Of a stretch of DNA of 64,000 nucleotides, positions 25,159 to 32,223 are shown piece after piece. This DNA is from Shewanella sp. Arc9-LZ (GTDB lineage: Bacteria; Pseudomonadota; Gammaproteobacteria; Enterobacterales; Shewanellaceae). The stretch lies in NCBI RefSeq assembly GCF_010092445.1, contig NZ_CP048031.1:1984001-2048000 (forward strand), in the 5' to 3' direction. The translations under genes were made by a program, and so were the position numbers. The notes below the pieces were generated by a model, which was not told where the DNA came from, did no database searches, and saw only the letters and a program-made list of their open reading frames with translations. Within the stretch, counting starts at the first letter, position 1. The number at the start of each line of letters is the position of its first letter.

Positions 25159-26025
25159 ATGTACAACCTTTTAGTGACTGCCCATGATGGGGCATGGGAA
25201 CTTCCCGCCTATGAGTACACAAGAGATAGGTTTCTTGAACATACTAACGATAAAGAGAAAACTCTATTTAAGGTTCTTACAGCTGAACACATTGAATTGC
25301 TAAAATCATTCCCTTGCCTATTTGCTTATGAAGGTAAGAGTGAACCAGTGCGAGTCGGATATATTCGCTCCATAAAGGAGAGAAGCCGTTCGATCATGTT
25401 CGAATATGAGTTTGAGAGTGATATTCCCCCAATTCCGTTTTCTGAAATAGTGCCTATTCGCAACCTGCTGGATATAGGTGAGTGGGAAATGAATCGAACG
25501 CACTGGGCTGTAAAAGATAAAGACTTATTTGGGCTGTTACATTCAGCCGGGTTAATTGATCGCAAGTTCATCAATCCAGTGGGGCGAACGGGCAAACTTG
25601 AAGAGCTAAGGTTTAAGGTTGCATTTTCATTCCCCGGCGAAGTTAGAGAATCCGTTCTATCCATTGTCAATAGATTGAAAAGTTCTCTGCCAGCGGGAAG
25701 TATCTTCTACGACGATGATTTTACAGCACAACTAGCGCGCCCAAATCTCGATAGTCTACTTCAAACTGTCTACCTCAAGAATTCAGATTTGATCGTAGTG
25801 TTCCTTTCAGGTGACTACGAAAGGAAAATATGGTGTGGCATTGAGTGGCGTGCGATTCGTGGGATCATTAATAATAAGAGCGATCATGCCGTTATGTTCG
25901 TTCGGTCAGATGATGCGGAAATCCCAGGAGTATTTGCGCACGATGGGTACATTGACATGAATAGATTCAGTCCCGTGCAAATGGCCGATTTCATACTGGA
26001 TCGAATCCGCCTCAATGAGCAGTAA
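25159..26025 (+). CDS. TIR-domain protein (cassette)
   Basis: A 288-residue protein. The C-terminal half (from about residue 150) is a bacterial TIR domain: FKVAFSFPGEVRESVLSIV, FYDDDFTAQLARPNLDSLLQTVY, SDLIVVFLSGDYERKIWCGIEWRAIRG. The Glu in GIEWRA is the expected NADase catalytic residue. The N-terminal half is unrecognised and may sense the trigger. TIR proteins kill or stall the cell by destroying NAD+ or make signalling nucleotides in anti-phage immunity. Start ATG 25159 follows AAGGGG by nine bases. Confidence 0.85.
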   Translation: MYNLLVTAHDGAWELPAYEYTRDRFLEHTNDKEKTLFKVLTAEHIELLKSFPCLFAYEGKSEPVRVGYIRSIKERSRSIMFEYEFESDIPPIPFSEIVPIRNLLDIGEWEMNRTHWAVKDKDLFGLLHSAGLIDRKFINPVGRTGKLEELRFKVAFSFPGEVRESVLSIVNRLKSSLPAGSIFYDDDFTAQLARPNLDSLLQTVYLKNSDLIVVFLSGDYERKIWCGIEWRAIRGIINNKSDHAVMFVRSDDAEIPGVFAHDGYIDMNRFSPVQMADFILDRIRLNEQ

Positions 26026-26028
26026 TAA

Positions 26029-26147
26029 ATCTAACAATCGGCTGTTACGTGCCTTCGCTGCGCTTCGGCACGCCGCAGAACGAAGCCGCTGCGCGGAGCT
26101 AAATGCTGACTCAATCGAGTGTATTAACCTCATTGAATCAGTTAGAC
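26029..26147 (+). other. attC-like site 4 (composite)
   Basis: Starts ATCTAAC and ends GTTAGAC. Inside is a strong GTGCC/GGCAC hairpin around CTTCGCTGCGCTTC. Related to 27977-28126, where an extra complete box GTTGAAC is present; this copy appears partly rearranged. Confidence 0.6.
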
Positions 26148-26377
26148 TTTAAAAAGATGTGATGGAACACCACAATGACAAGGGAATTGCAATTGAACAC
26201 ATACAAATCAAGCCTCATAATCAATTCAACATTGCTCTGCAGCTCAGAGCTAGCATCAAAAAAGCAAATTCCTATAGCATAAAGTGTACCCATTAACCTG
26301 GACTCGGCAACGGCCAAGTCCAACAAGCGGTTTGTGCCATGCAAACAGCGCAACGCATAAATACTAAAACGTTAGGG
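26142..26377 (+). repeat. Repeat type C, copy 1 (gene-less cassette)
   Basis: About 236 bp nearly identical to 28121-28357. It ends in an attC with GTCCAAC (26318-26324), GGTTTG/CAAAC arms and GTTAGGG (26371-26377). Minus-strand frames through it differ between the copies, so I treat it as non-coding. The second attC puts it in the form of an independent mobile cassette. Confidence 0.7.
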
Positions 26378-26387
26378 TCATATACAT

Positions 26388-26738
26388 ATGTTCTGGAAAA
26401 TTGGCACATCAAAATATTTGGTTGTTTTGTCAGAAAAAGATACTGATAAATGGTGTCATTTTAATCAAGACGGAAATATTTTTAGGAAATCTATTTCGGG
26501 GGTTATTATAAATGCAAGCGGAAAGATTATAGATGAACTAGAAGAATATCGACCGTATTCGGTAAGCGATACATACGGGATTTTACCGCTATATAATGTC
26601 CATGAGAAAAATCTGTATAAAAGTAGTATTAGTCAAACGGGTAGGCATAATCCTGATATTGAGACTGAAATATTGTATACGGAAGTAATACCATGCTCTA
26701 AGAGCGATATACCTCTACGATATTTTGAAACCTGTTAG
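26388..26738 (+). CDS. Unknown cassette protein, 116 residues
   Basis: Begins MFWKIGTSKYLVVLSEKDTD and contains VSDTYGILPLYNVHEKNLYKSS. I do not recognise it. No signal peptide or membrane segment. The gene is alone in its cassette, 10 bases after the GTTAGGG box. Its stop codon lies in CTGTTAG. Confidence 0.6.
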   Translation: MFWKIGTSKYLVVLSEKDTDKWCHFNQDGNIFRKSISGVIINASGKIIDELEEYRPYSVSDTYGILPLYNVHEKNLYKSSISQTGRHNPDIETEILYTEVIPCSKSDIPLRYFETC

Positions 26739-26796
26739 AATGATGTATACAGTGTTGATATTTTAATAAGTCTCGAAGAATCATTATTCATAACAA

Positions 26797-26825
26797 CCCT
26801 AACAAGTCATTAAGAGGCGTTATAC
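26797..26825 (+). other. Minimal attC-like remnant
   Basis: CCCTAAC, then AAGTCATTAAGAGGC and GTTATAC, 29 bp in all. It has both end boxes but almost no arms, so it is probably a deletion remnant of a longer attC. Confidence 0.45.
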
Positions 26826-26845
26826 CCTATGAGGTTTTCAAACAG

Positions 26846-26882
26846 AAATGGCTACTTGATGTAGCCATTTTTATGGGCGTTT
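26846..26882 (+). repeat. Copy of the rha terminator region
   Basis: 37 bases identical to 28867-28903, including the hairpin ATGGCTAC-TTGAT-GTAGCCAT and TTTTTATGGGCG. The matching copy lies at the 3' end of rha. It marks an older junction between phage DNA and cassette DNA, or a duplication. Confidence 0.7.
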
Positions 26883-26901
26883 TGCTGTGGCTTTTTGCAG
26901 C

Positions 26902-27129
26902 CTAAAGGACTACGTTGAGAAAAATAGGGCTGCTCTAATGTATTGATATTGTTTGGTTTATTTTTTTACATTTGATGTTGACACTTTTAACGTGCAATTT
27001 AAGTTTTTTATTTGAGTGTAATAGCCATTAAATTGATTTACTTCAAAGACATAGAAAACGTAGGATGATATTAATCAATAACTTAAACGGGCGGCTTTAT
27101 CAGTCGAGCCGTTCAATAAGCTGTTATAT
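26902..27129 (+). repeat. Repeat type A, copy 2
   Basis: Full-length copy of the type A unit, with TTGACA at 26978-26983 and the candidate promoter TTTACT (27037-27042), 18 bases, TAGGAT (27061-27066). It ends in the compact attC 27076-27129 (CAATAAC to GTTATAT). Confidence 0.75.
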
Positions 27130-27157
27130 TTTTCAATCATAAATGGAGTTATTAACA

Positions 27158-27496
27158 ATGTCAGAAAGTCAATTTGAAAAAGAATTTAGTGACGATAGTT
27201 TTTGGAATAAAACTAAGAACTTTGCAAAAGTCGCAGGGGAAACTGTTTTAGAACCAGCACTAAAGCTTTATTATTCTGCTCAAGATTCCGATACACCAAT
27301 TTGGGCTAAAACTACGGTTTATGGTGCTCTTGGATATTTTGTTTCACCAATAGATGCAATTCCAGATATAACACCTATTGTTGGTTACTCTGATGATTTA
27401 GGTGTTCTTGTCGCTGCAACGGCTGCTGTAGCAGCTTATATAAAAAAAGAGCACGCAGAAAAAGCAAAAGAAACGCTAAAGCAGTGGTTTAGTTAA
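27158..27496 (+). CDS. YkvA-like (DUF1232) protein (cassette)
   Basis: A 112-residue protein with the DUF1232 core: YSAQDSDTPIWAKTTVYGALGYFVSPIDAIPDITPIVGYSDDLGVLVAATAAV. The YFVSPIDAIPD motif is diagnostic. Family members are small membrane-associated proteins of unknown function. ATG 27158 is preferred over 27143 because GGAG lies nine bases upstream. Confidence 0.85.
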   Translation: MSESQFEKEFSDDSFWNKTKNFAKVAGETVLEPALKLYYSAQDSDTPIWAKTTVYGALGYFVSPIDAIPDITPIVGYSDDLGVLVAATAAVAAYIKKEHAEKAKETLKQWFS

Positions 27497-27596
27497 ACAT
27501 AACAAAACATTAAAGCAGGAAAATTTACAGTTGGCTGTTTTCACTGCGTTCAACATTTTAGCCAACTTTAAATTTCCTCTTAATGAGGCGTTAGTG
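27497..27596 (+). other. attC-like site 5
   Basis: ACATAAC at the 5' end, GTTAGTG at the 3' end, 100 bp, with arms AAATTTACAGTTGGCT and AGCCAACTTTAAATTT. Close in sequence to the attC after the ion channel gene. Confidence 0.85.
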
Positions 27597-27607
27597 CTCA
27601 ATACTAT

Positions 27608-27982
27608 ATGAAAAACATAATTGCAGTATTTATATCCACTCTATTCTTTGGCGTGCTTGCATTGGCTCATGTCCTTATTTTGCTGCACTATTGGAGTGAG
27701 GAAAAATCAGCCATTGATAGCTATTTGGCAAATATCGTACAGCTGCTTTTAATCGTGATAGCGGGCTACATCTGCGTTAAAATTTCTAGCGTAAAAAAAT
27801 GGTGGTTTGCCGGGTTTTTCGCCATCACAACATATATCCTCCTTGTTGTGTATGTGATTTTTCTAGGCCCTAGTATAGATTTTTCCACTTGGGGCTTAGC
27901 ATCAATGAAAGTTCCAGCAGCTTTGGCAGTTTTTTCGTTATTAGGCGGAGGTATCTATCAATACTATTCAACAAAGCACTAA
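27608..27982 (+). CDS. Four-helix membrane protein (cassette)
   Basis: A 124-residue inner-membrane protein with four predicted helices (IIAVFISTLFFGVLALAHVL, VQLLLIVIAGYICV, WFAGFFAITTYILLVVYVIF, AALAVFSLLGGGIY). No family recognised. The stop TAA overlaps the CACTAAC box of the next attC. Confidence 0.7.
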   Translation: MKNIIAVFISTLFFGVLALAHVLILLHYWSEEKSAIDSYLANIVQLLLIVIAGYICVKISSVKKWWFAGFFAITTYILLVVYVIFLGPSIDFSTWGLASMKVPAALAVFSLLGGGIYQYYSTKH

Positions 27983-28060
27983 CAAGCGCATGTTGTTCGC
28001 TGCTATCGCTGCCGGACCCCTTACGCTTCACTTCAGTCGCCGCAAATGCGGGCGTTGAAC
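27977..28060 (+). other. attC-like site 6
   Basis: CACTAAC at the 5' end and GTTGAAC at the 3' end, with GCGCAT/ATGCGGGC arms, 84 bp. A second 3' box GTTAGAC follows at 28120-28126. Confidence 0.75.
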
Positions 28061-28120
28061 TAAGCCGCTGCGCGGAGCCAAATGCTGACTCAATCGAGTG
28101 TATTAACCTCATTGAATCAG

Positions 28121-28357
28121 TTAGACTTAAAAAAGTGTGATGGAACACCACTATGACAAGGGAATTGCAATTGAACACATACAAATCAAGCCTCATAATC
28201 AATTCAACATTGCTTTGCAGCCCAGAGCCGGCATCAAAAAAAAGCAAATTCCTATAGCATAAAGCGTACCCATTAACCTGGACTCGGCAACGGCCAAGTC
28301 CAACAACCGATTTGTGCCATGCAAACAGCGCAACGCACAAATACTAAAACGTTAGCT
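28121..28357 (+). repeat. Repeat type C, copy 2 (gene-less cassette)
   Basis: Near-identical to 26142-26377. Ends in an attC from GTCCAAC (28298-28304) to GTTAGCT (28351-28357). The two copies flank the 116-aa, type A, YkvA and membrane-protein units. Confidence 0.7.
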
Positions 28358-28375
28358 CCGTCTATGGGATCTCAG

Positions 28376-28747
28376 ATGAACACAAGTTATAGCGTATGCA
28401 GCCAGTTGAAATCGAGCGAACGGTGCTTTCGTCTTTTTGAATACAATGCTGGGGAATTTGTCGAGTTGTTTCACGAACATGTTCCGAATCATCGCATCAG
28501 TTCTGATGAGGCATTTCAGTTTACGAGAGCTCTCCTTATTAAGTATTCTGCACTTGGCGATAGGGAAATTTTACAAACTTTCGTCAACAACAGATCGGGT
28601 AATCCGGAAAAGATTCAACTAATTGTTGGCGATACAGAGTTCCCTGAAGCTGGAGTCTTCCGCAGATATTTTAATTCAAGCCCTTACATGGCTTGGATTG
28701 ATGAGGTTACAGATAAATCTACATTTAGGGTGCAAAGTGAGAGCTAA
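28376..28747 (+). CDS. Unknown cassette protein, 123 residues
   Basis: The frame opens at 28319 inside the attC, but ATG 28376 has GGGA six bases upstream. The product (SSERCFRLFEYNAGEFVELFHEHVPNHRISSDEAFQFTRALLIKYS) is soluble and not recognised. The stop TAA lies in the AGCTAAC box of the following attC. Confidence 0.65.
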   Translation: MNTSYSVCSQLKSSERCFRLFEYNAGEFVELFHEHVPNHRISSDEAFQFTRALLIKYSALGDREILQTFVNNRSGNPEKIQLIVGDTEFPEAGVFRRYFNSSPYMAWIDEVTDKSTFRVQSES

Positions 28748-28846
28748 CAAGGCCAGTCAAATCGGACAAAAACTCGCTGTCACTTTTTTTGCAAACGACG
28801 CAACAAAAGCGCCATCAAGCTTTTTCCGCTGCTGGCGGCGTTATAC
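28742..28846 (+). other. attC-like site 7
   Basis: AGCTAAC at the 5' end, GTTATAC at the 3' end, 105 bp. AGCGCCATCAAGC and GCTGGCGGC segments give the right arm. It is the last site of block 1; phage DNA (the rha terminator) resumes within 20 bases. Confidence 0.75.
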
Positions 28847-28865
28847 GCTAATTACCTCCTAACAA

Positions 28866-28894
28866 AAAATGGCTACTTGATGTAGCCATTTTTA
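28866..28894 (-). terminator. rha terminator (bidirectional hairpin)
   Basis: ATGGCTAC and GTAGCCAT form an 8-bp stem with a 5-base loop. T runs follow on both strands, so it can end rha on the minus strand and block read-through from the cassettes. Confidence 0.8.
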
Positions 28895-28913
28895 TGGGCG
28901 TTTAGCGGTGTTT

Positions 28914-29498
28914 TTAGCGTAAACGGGCTTGTTTCTCTGCCAATCTTGCTAGTGTCGCTATTTGTTGGTTTGCGGCTTCACTGATTTCTAGCAATTGCTC
29001 AAGAGATAAAAAGCGGGGTTCGCGCATGTACTGCACTAATTTGTCGCGGCTGGTGACAAACTGGTCATCATGTATCGGTTGCGAGCTCACTATTTTGCCG
29101 CCTTCCCATGTAAACATCATGCGCTGACGCTCAAAAGGGTGTTGAGTGCGGCTAAGTCGCTTTTGGGCTTCATTAAAGGCATTGATGAAGTTGATCTTGA
29201 GTTCGGCAGCTTTGGCACCGGTAAAGCCCATGACTAAAAACATAAAACCGTCTTTGGTCAGGTGGTAGCACTTTAAATCACGCTGACTGGTGCCAACCTG
29301 TTGATTTTGCACGTTAGCCCAAAAGTGGGCTGACGTAAATTCACTTGGCGCATCAGCAAGTATTTCATCAATTTTTCGTAAAACATGACTATGACGTTTG
29401 CCAAAATAATCAGCGACGATCAGTGAATTGGTAATGGTTTGTTGGCCGTTGATAAAGACCAGTTGTGCAGGGTAATTTTTAGACTGTTGTAAGTTCAT
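28914..29498 (-). CDS. Rha-family phage regulatory protein (anti-repressor type)
   Basis: A 194-residue protein. The first ~100 residues are a pRha domain (VADYFGKRHSHVLRKIDEIL, NQQVGTSQRDLKCYHLTKDGFMFLVMGFTGAKAAELKINFINAFNEAQKRL). The C-terminus is helical. Such proteins follow C4-type RNA leaders in P1/P7-like control regions, and one lies directly upstream here. It probably opposes the phage repressor or alters host growth. ATG 29498 is chosen because AGGAG lies seven bases upstream; the frame is open to GTG 29507. Confidence 0.88.
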   Translation of the reverse strand: MNLQQSKNYPAQLVFINGQQTITNSLIVADYFGKRHSHVLRKIDEILADAPSEFTSAHFWANVQNQQVGTSQRDLKCYHLTKDGFMFLVMGFTGAKAAELKINFINAFNEAQKRLSRTQHPFERQRMMFTWEGGKIVSSQPIHDDQFVTSRDKLVQYMREPRFLSLEQLLEISEAANQQIATLARLAEKQARLR

Positions 29499-29506
29499 GG
29501 GTGACA

Positions 29507-29645
29507 CTCCTGTGTTCGAGAGTAATCATCACCAAACGGTTCGAATCATTGGGTGATGAGCTGAGCAAGGTTCGAACTACCGTCACAGGAACGGCCAGCC
29601 AAATGGCTGCCTCACCCAGCCCACCATAGTAGTGGTGCGCCGAGT
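29507..29645 (-). ncRNA. c4: C4-type antisense RNA in the rha leader
   Basis: The minus strand from about 29640 down to the rha start carries the known C4 pattern: GGTGGGCTGGGTGAGGCAGCC, a TTTGGCTGGCC loop, then GTTCCTGTGACGG. TCCTGTG (29590-29584) is exactly complementary to CACAGGA (29514-29508) over the rha ribosome-binding site. In P1/P7 C4 RNA silences the anti-repressor in this way. Motif memory and the visible complementarity support the call; exact ends are estimated. Confidence 0.8.
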
Positions 29646-29651
29646 CACGCA

Positions 29652-29677
29652 ATAAAAAACCAGCACGAAAGGCTGGC
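29652..29677 (-). terminator. Hairpin with T run inside the rha leader
   Basis: On the minus strand CCAGC, CTTTCGT, GCTGG is followed by TTTTTT (29659-29654). It lies between the leader promoter and the C4 sequence, so most transcripts may stop here unless read-through is controlled. Confidence 0.65.
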
Positions 29678-29741
29678 GACTATTGCGCCTGTGATACTGC
29701 GGGGTTCGAATCCCGGCATTGGATTTTGCCAATACCTAATT

Positions 29742-29771
29742 AGTATCGCCCCACTTAGGCGCATTTGTCAA
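29742..29771 (-). promoter_or_regulatory. Promoter of the C4-rha transcript
   Basis: On the minus strand TTGACA (29771-29766), 18 bases, GATACT (29747-29742). Start near 29735. The 5' part of the RNA contains a tRNA T-arm-like hairpin with TTCGAA. Confidence 0.65.
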
Positions 29772-29863
29772 TTTGTTATCGCTTAACTGAGTTTTGTAAT
29801 TTGGTTTTTGTTTTTAGGTTGTCCTCGTTGTAGAATCAAATCAATTCAACAAGGTGGTGTTCT

Positions 29864-30370
29864 ATGGATAGAAAAATATTAACTTTTATTATTGCCATGA
29901 TGGCAAACCCCGTTATAGCAGAAGTGTATAAGTGTGCTGATGGCAAGTATCAAGCAGACCCTTGTGATGAACAAAGCCTGCCCCTTGACTTAAGTGGAGT
30001 GGGCAGTGTTGTTTCTCAGTCTGGTGACGTTGGTATTGTCGAAAGCGAAAGCAGCCCTACAATTAGTGATAAATCTGACACTAAAAGTGCAGCTAAAAAG
30101 CAAAATTTTTCTGCTTATCTAAGAAAGCAAAAAATAGAACGGCTAATTAAAAATCTTGAACAAGATAAAAAGAAAGCGTTTATCAGTCGAGATAGAAGAA
30201 TTGCTCAACTTAGGTCTAAAGGTAATCGCGCAAACAATAATTTAGCTGGCGCAACTTGGCAACAAAGCCTCGCACAGGAAATGACAGCTGTAATGCAGCA
30301 GGCCAATACCGAAGTTGAATCAATCGATAGAGAAATTGCATCGTTAAGGGATGAGCTTAAACAGCTTTAA
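29864..30370 (+). CDS. Secreted DUF4124-like coiled-coil protein
   Basis: A 168-residue protein with a signal peptide (cleavage near VIA) and a short DUF4124-like start (EVYKCADGKYQADPCDEQ), as in the gene at 15451. The C-terminal half is a charged coiled coil (KQKIERLIKNLEQDKKKAFISRDRRIAQL, STEVESIDREIASLRDEL-like). Own ribosome-binding site AAGGTGG and terminator. Probably a prophage-borne envelope protein of unknown role; it separates the two cassette blocks. Confidence 0.65.
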   Translation: MDRKILTFIIAMMANPVIAEVYKCADGKYQADPCDEQSLPLDLSGVGSVVSQSGDVGIVESESSPTISDKSDTKSAAKKQNFSAYLRKQKIERLIKNLEQDKKKAFISRDRRIAQLRSKGNRANNNLAGATWQQSLAQEMTAVMQQANTEVESIDREIASLRDELKQL

Positions 30371-30383
30371 ACTTTAATATAAA

Positions 30384-30413
30384 TATGGCTACCCCGAGGT
30401 GGCCTTTTTTTAG
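30384..30413 (+). terminator. Terminator after the DUF4124-like gene
   Basis: GGCTACC and GGTGGCC pair (one G-T) around a short loop, followed by seven T. It separates the gene at 29864 from cassette block 2. Confidence 0.75.
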
Positions 30414-30566
30414 TTCGAATTTAACCCCATCTTATAAATACAGCTAGACGCAATCGCGAACCTTTGATCACACGGCTATTGGCTGCCTAAAGCAAAACGT
30501 ATGCGTTTTAAAGATTTAGCAAATAATGGGCAATAATAAGCTAACCGTTTAGTTGCGGTAACGCCT

Positions 30567-30764
30567 TGCTCTAATGTGTTGATATTATTATTTTTATCAC
30601 TTACATTTAATATTGACATTTTTAACGTGCAATTTAAGTTTTTTATTTGAGTGTAATAGCCATTAAATTGCTTTACTTTAAAGACATGTAAAATTTAAGG
30701 TTATGCGCATCAATAACTTAAACGGGCGGCTTTATCGGTCGAATCGTTCATTAAGCTGTTAAGG
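30567..30764 (+). repeat. Repeat type A, copy 3
   Basis: Diverged copy of type A lacking the first ~30 bases, with TTGACA retained and the TAGGAT box lost. Ends in attC 30711-30764 (CAATAAC to GTTAAGG). It opens cassette block 2. Confidence 0.7.
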
Positions 30765-30811
30765 GGCCTGAGCTCCAAATCGAAGTAGTATCAACTAAAA
30801 AGGAAGTGATG

Positions 30812-31039
30812 ATGGAACGTTATAAAAACTTGGGAGGGAACTCGAATGTTGTTGCATACGAAATTGGAGAAGGCGAAATCACCGTTCAGTTCGGTGATGG
30901 TTCAGTCTATCTATACACGAATCAAAGTGCCGGTGCCGCCAGCATCAACGAAATGCATAGACTAGCAAGAGCCGGGCAAGGCTTAAATAGCTATATCGGT
31001 AGAGTAGTCAAAAAGGGATATGCCAGAAAAATCCGGTAA
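30812..31039 (+). CDS. KTSC-domain protein (cassette)
   Basis: A 75-residue protein with the KTSC pattern: GNSNVVAYEIGEGEITVQFGDGSVYLYTNQSAGAASINEMHRLARAGQGLNSYIGRVVKKGYARKI. The family is small, of unknown function and often near phage or DNA-processing genes. AGGA lies seven bases before ATG 30812; ATG 30809 is an alternative. Confidence 0.8.
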   Translation: MERYKNLGGNSNVVAYEIGEGEITVQFGDGSVYLYTNQSAGAASINEMHRLARAGQGLNSYIGRVVKKGYARKIR

Positions 31040-31084
31040 TTAGCACTTAATAATCGCAGGCACGGCGACGGCTTTTTCATTGCG

Positions 31085-31239
31085 CCTGTAGAATTTCTCT
31101 TTTTTAAGAAAAACAGCCTATTTATGGGTTTTAAATGTATTACCTAATGTCTTAAAATCGCTTAGGATTGATTTCAGGAACTCGTTTTTTAATTGGATTT
31201 GGCTGTTAGAGTTATTCTACAGCCTCGTTATGTTTTGGT
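31085..31239 (+). repeat. Repeat type B, copy 2
   Basis: Non-coding unit starting CCTGTAGAATTTCTCT and ending AGAGTTATTCTACAG, then CCTCGTTATG. About 85-90% like the unit at 24986-25138 by eye. The preceding 3' end of the KTSC cassette has no clear YAAC box. Confidence 0.65.
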
Positions 31240-31255
31240 ACCATAAGGAAGTATT

Positions 31256-32017
31256 TTGAGCTCAATTAAAGAATATTTATTTGATAAACAAGAAGAGCAA
31301 GCTGAAGAATGGATTCGTGAAAGATTGAGCGATCAAGACTTGACACTTGAATCAGAAGAATGGCAAGACCTATTGCTAGAATATTCAGCGTATCAAGATC
31401 ATTTAAATGACGAGTACGAGTGGATTTCAGAGATCAAATGGTTAAAAGAAAATGGTTCTGTCGATATATATTACAATTTTACCAAAGAGTTAGGAACCGT
31501 TAAGAAACTTGCCCAAAAATCACTTTCTGAACAAATGCCTCTAAATGAAAACCTTGTTATTAAAATGTCGTACTCATATTCAGTAACACTGCTTGAGGCA
31601 TTTTTAGGTGATACATTAAAAGCTTTAATGTCTGAAAATTCGGTATATTTAAATAATGCTATTACTCGTATTGATCAACTAAAAAACGCAAGGTATTCAC
31701 TTTCTGATTTAACAAACTTCGGTACAGATTTAAGTGCGTTAGCAATTAGATGTGTTAGTGAAATGCTATTTCATAAAATAGATAAAGTCATCGGTGTTTA
31801 CGAAAAAACACTAGGTTGTAAAATAAATTTAGATATTTCGAAGGTGCAATCAATTGTTGAAATAAGACATGATATCGTTCATAGAAATGGTTATACCAAA
31901 GAAAATAAAGTAATTGATATATTGCCTCATGACCTTTATGAGGCAATATCAGATATAAAAATATTTTCTGATGAATTACAAAAAATCATTGAAAGTAAAA
32001 TGGCACATAATAAGTAA
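31256..32017 (+). CDS. HEPN-motif protein, possible RNase effector (cassette)
   Basis: A 253-residue helical protein. RHDIVHRNG near residues 204-212 is an R-x4-H HEPN motif, the catalytic signature of HEPN RNases in abortive infection and toxin systems. The flanking helices (VQSIVEIRHDIVHRNGYTKE) match the RiboL-PSP/MAE_28990 style. The acidic N-terminus is unrecognised. TTG start with AAGGAAG upstream. No antitoxin gene is adjacent. Confidence 0.7.
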   Translation: MSSIKEYLFDKQEEQAEEWIRERLSDQDLTLESEEWQDLLLEYSAYQDHLNDEYEWISEIKWLKENGSVDIYYNFTKELGTVKKLAQKSLSEQMPLNENLVIKMSYSYSVTLLEAFLGDTLKALMSENSVYLNNAITRIDQLKNARYSLSDLTNFGTDLSALAIRCVSEMLFHKIDKVIGVYEKTLGCKINLDISKVQSIVEIRHDIVHRNGYTKENKVIDILPHDLYEAISDIKIFSDELQKIIESKMAHNK

Positions 32018-32040
32018 CGAAACATGGCCACCCACGATTA

Positions 32041-32205
32041 TTTTTACATTAGGCGTTGACACTTTTAACGTGCAATTTAAGTTTTTATTTGAGTGTTAGA
32101 GTCATTAAATTGCTTTGCTTCAAAGACATAGAAAATGTAGGATGATATTAATCAATAACTTAAATGGTCTGCTTTATCGGACGAATCGATCAATAAGCGT
32201 TATGT
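32041..32205 (+). repeat. Repeat type A, copy 4
   Basis: 3' part of the type A unit, with TTGACA and TAGGAT retained. Ends in attC 32153-32205 (CAATAAC to GTTATGT). It joins the HEPN gene directly, after an AAGTAAC box at 32012-32018. Confidence 0.7.
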
Positions 32206-32223
32206 GCACTTACGAGGTAGCAA

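Larger units (their letters stand above)
22733..28846 (+). mobile_element. Cassette block 1 (integron-like array without integrase)
   Basis: Eight AT-rich single-gene units, all on the + strand, each followed by an attC-like or truncated attC-like site. Contents in order: trypsin-like peptidase, ion channel, 83-aa protein, TIR protein, 116-aa protein, YkvA-like protein, membrane protein, 123-aa protein. Cassette genes stop inside or just before the YAAC box, as in true cassettes. No intI is present. Confidence 0.75.

Noticed and set aside
26138..26353. Minus-strand gene in repeat type C
   Set aside because: The second copy of the repeat changes frame and ends differently, so the frame is not conserved between the two copies.
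29690..29730. tRNA gene
   Set aside because: Only a T-arm-like hairpin with TTCGAA is present; no acceptor, D or anticodon arms fit on either strand. The region is a phage leader.
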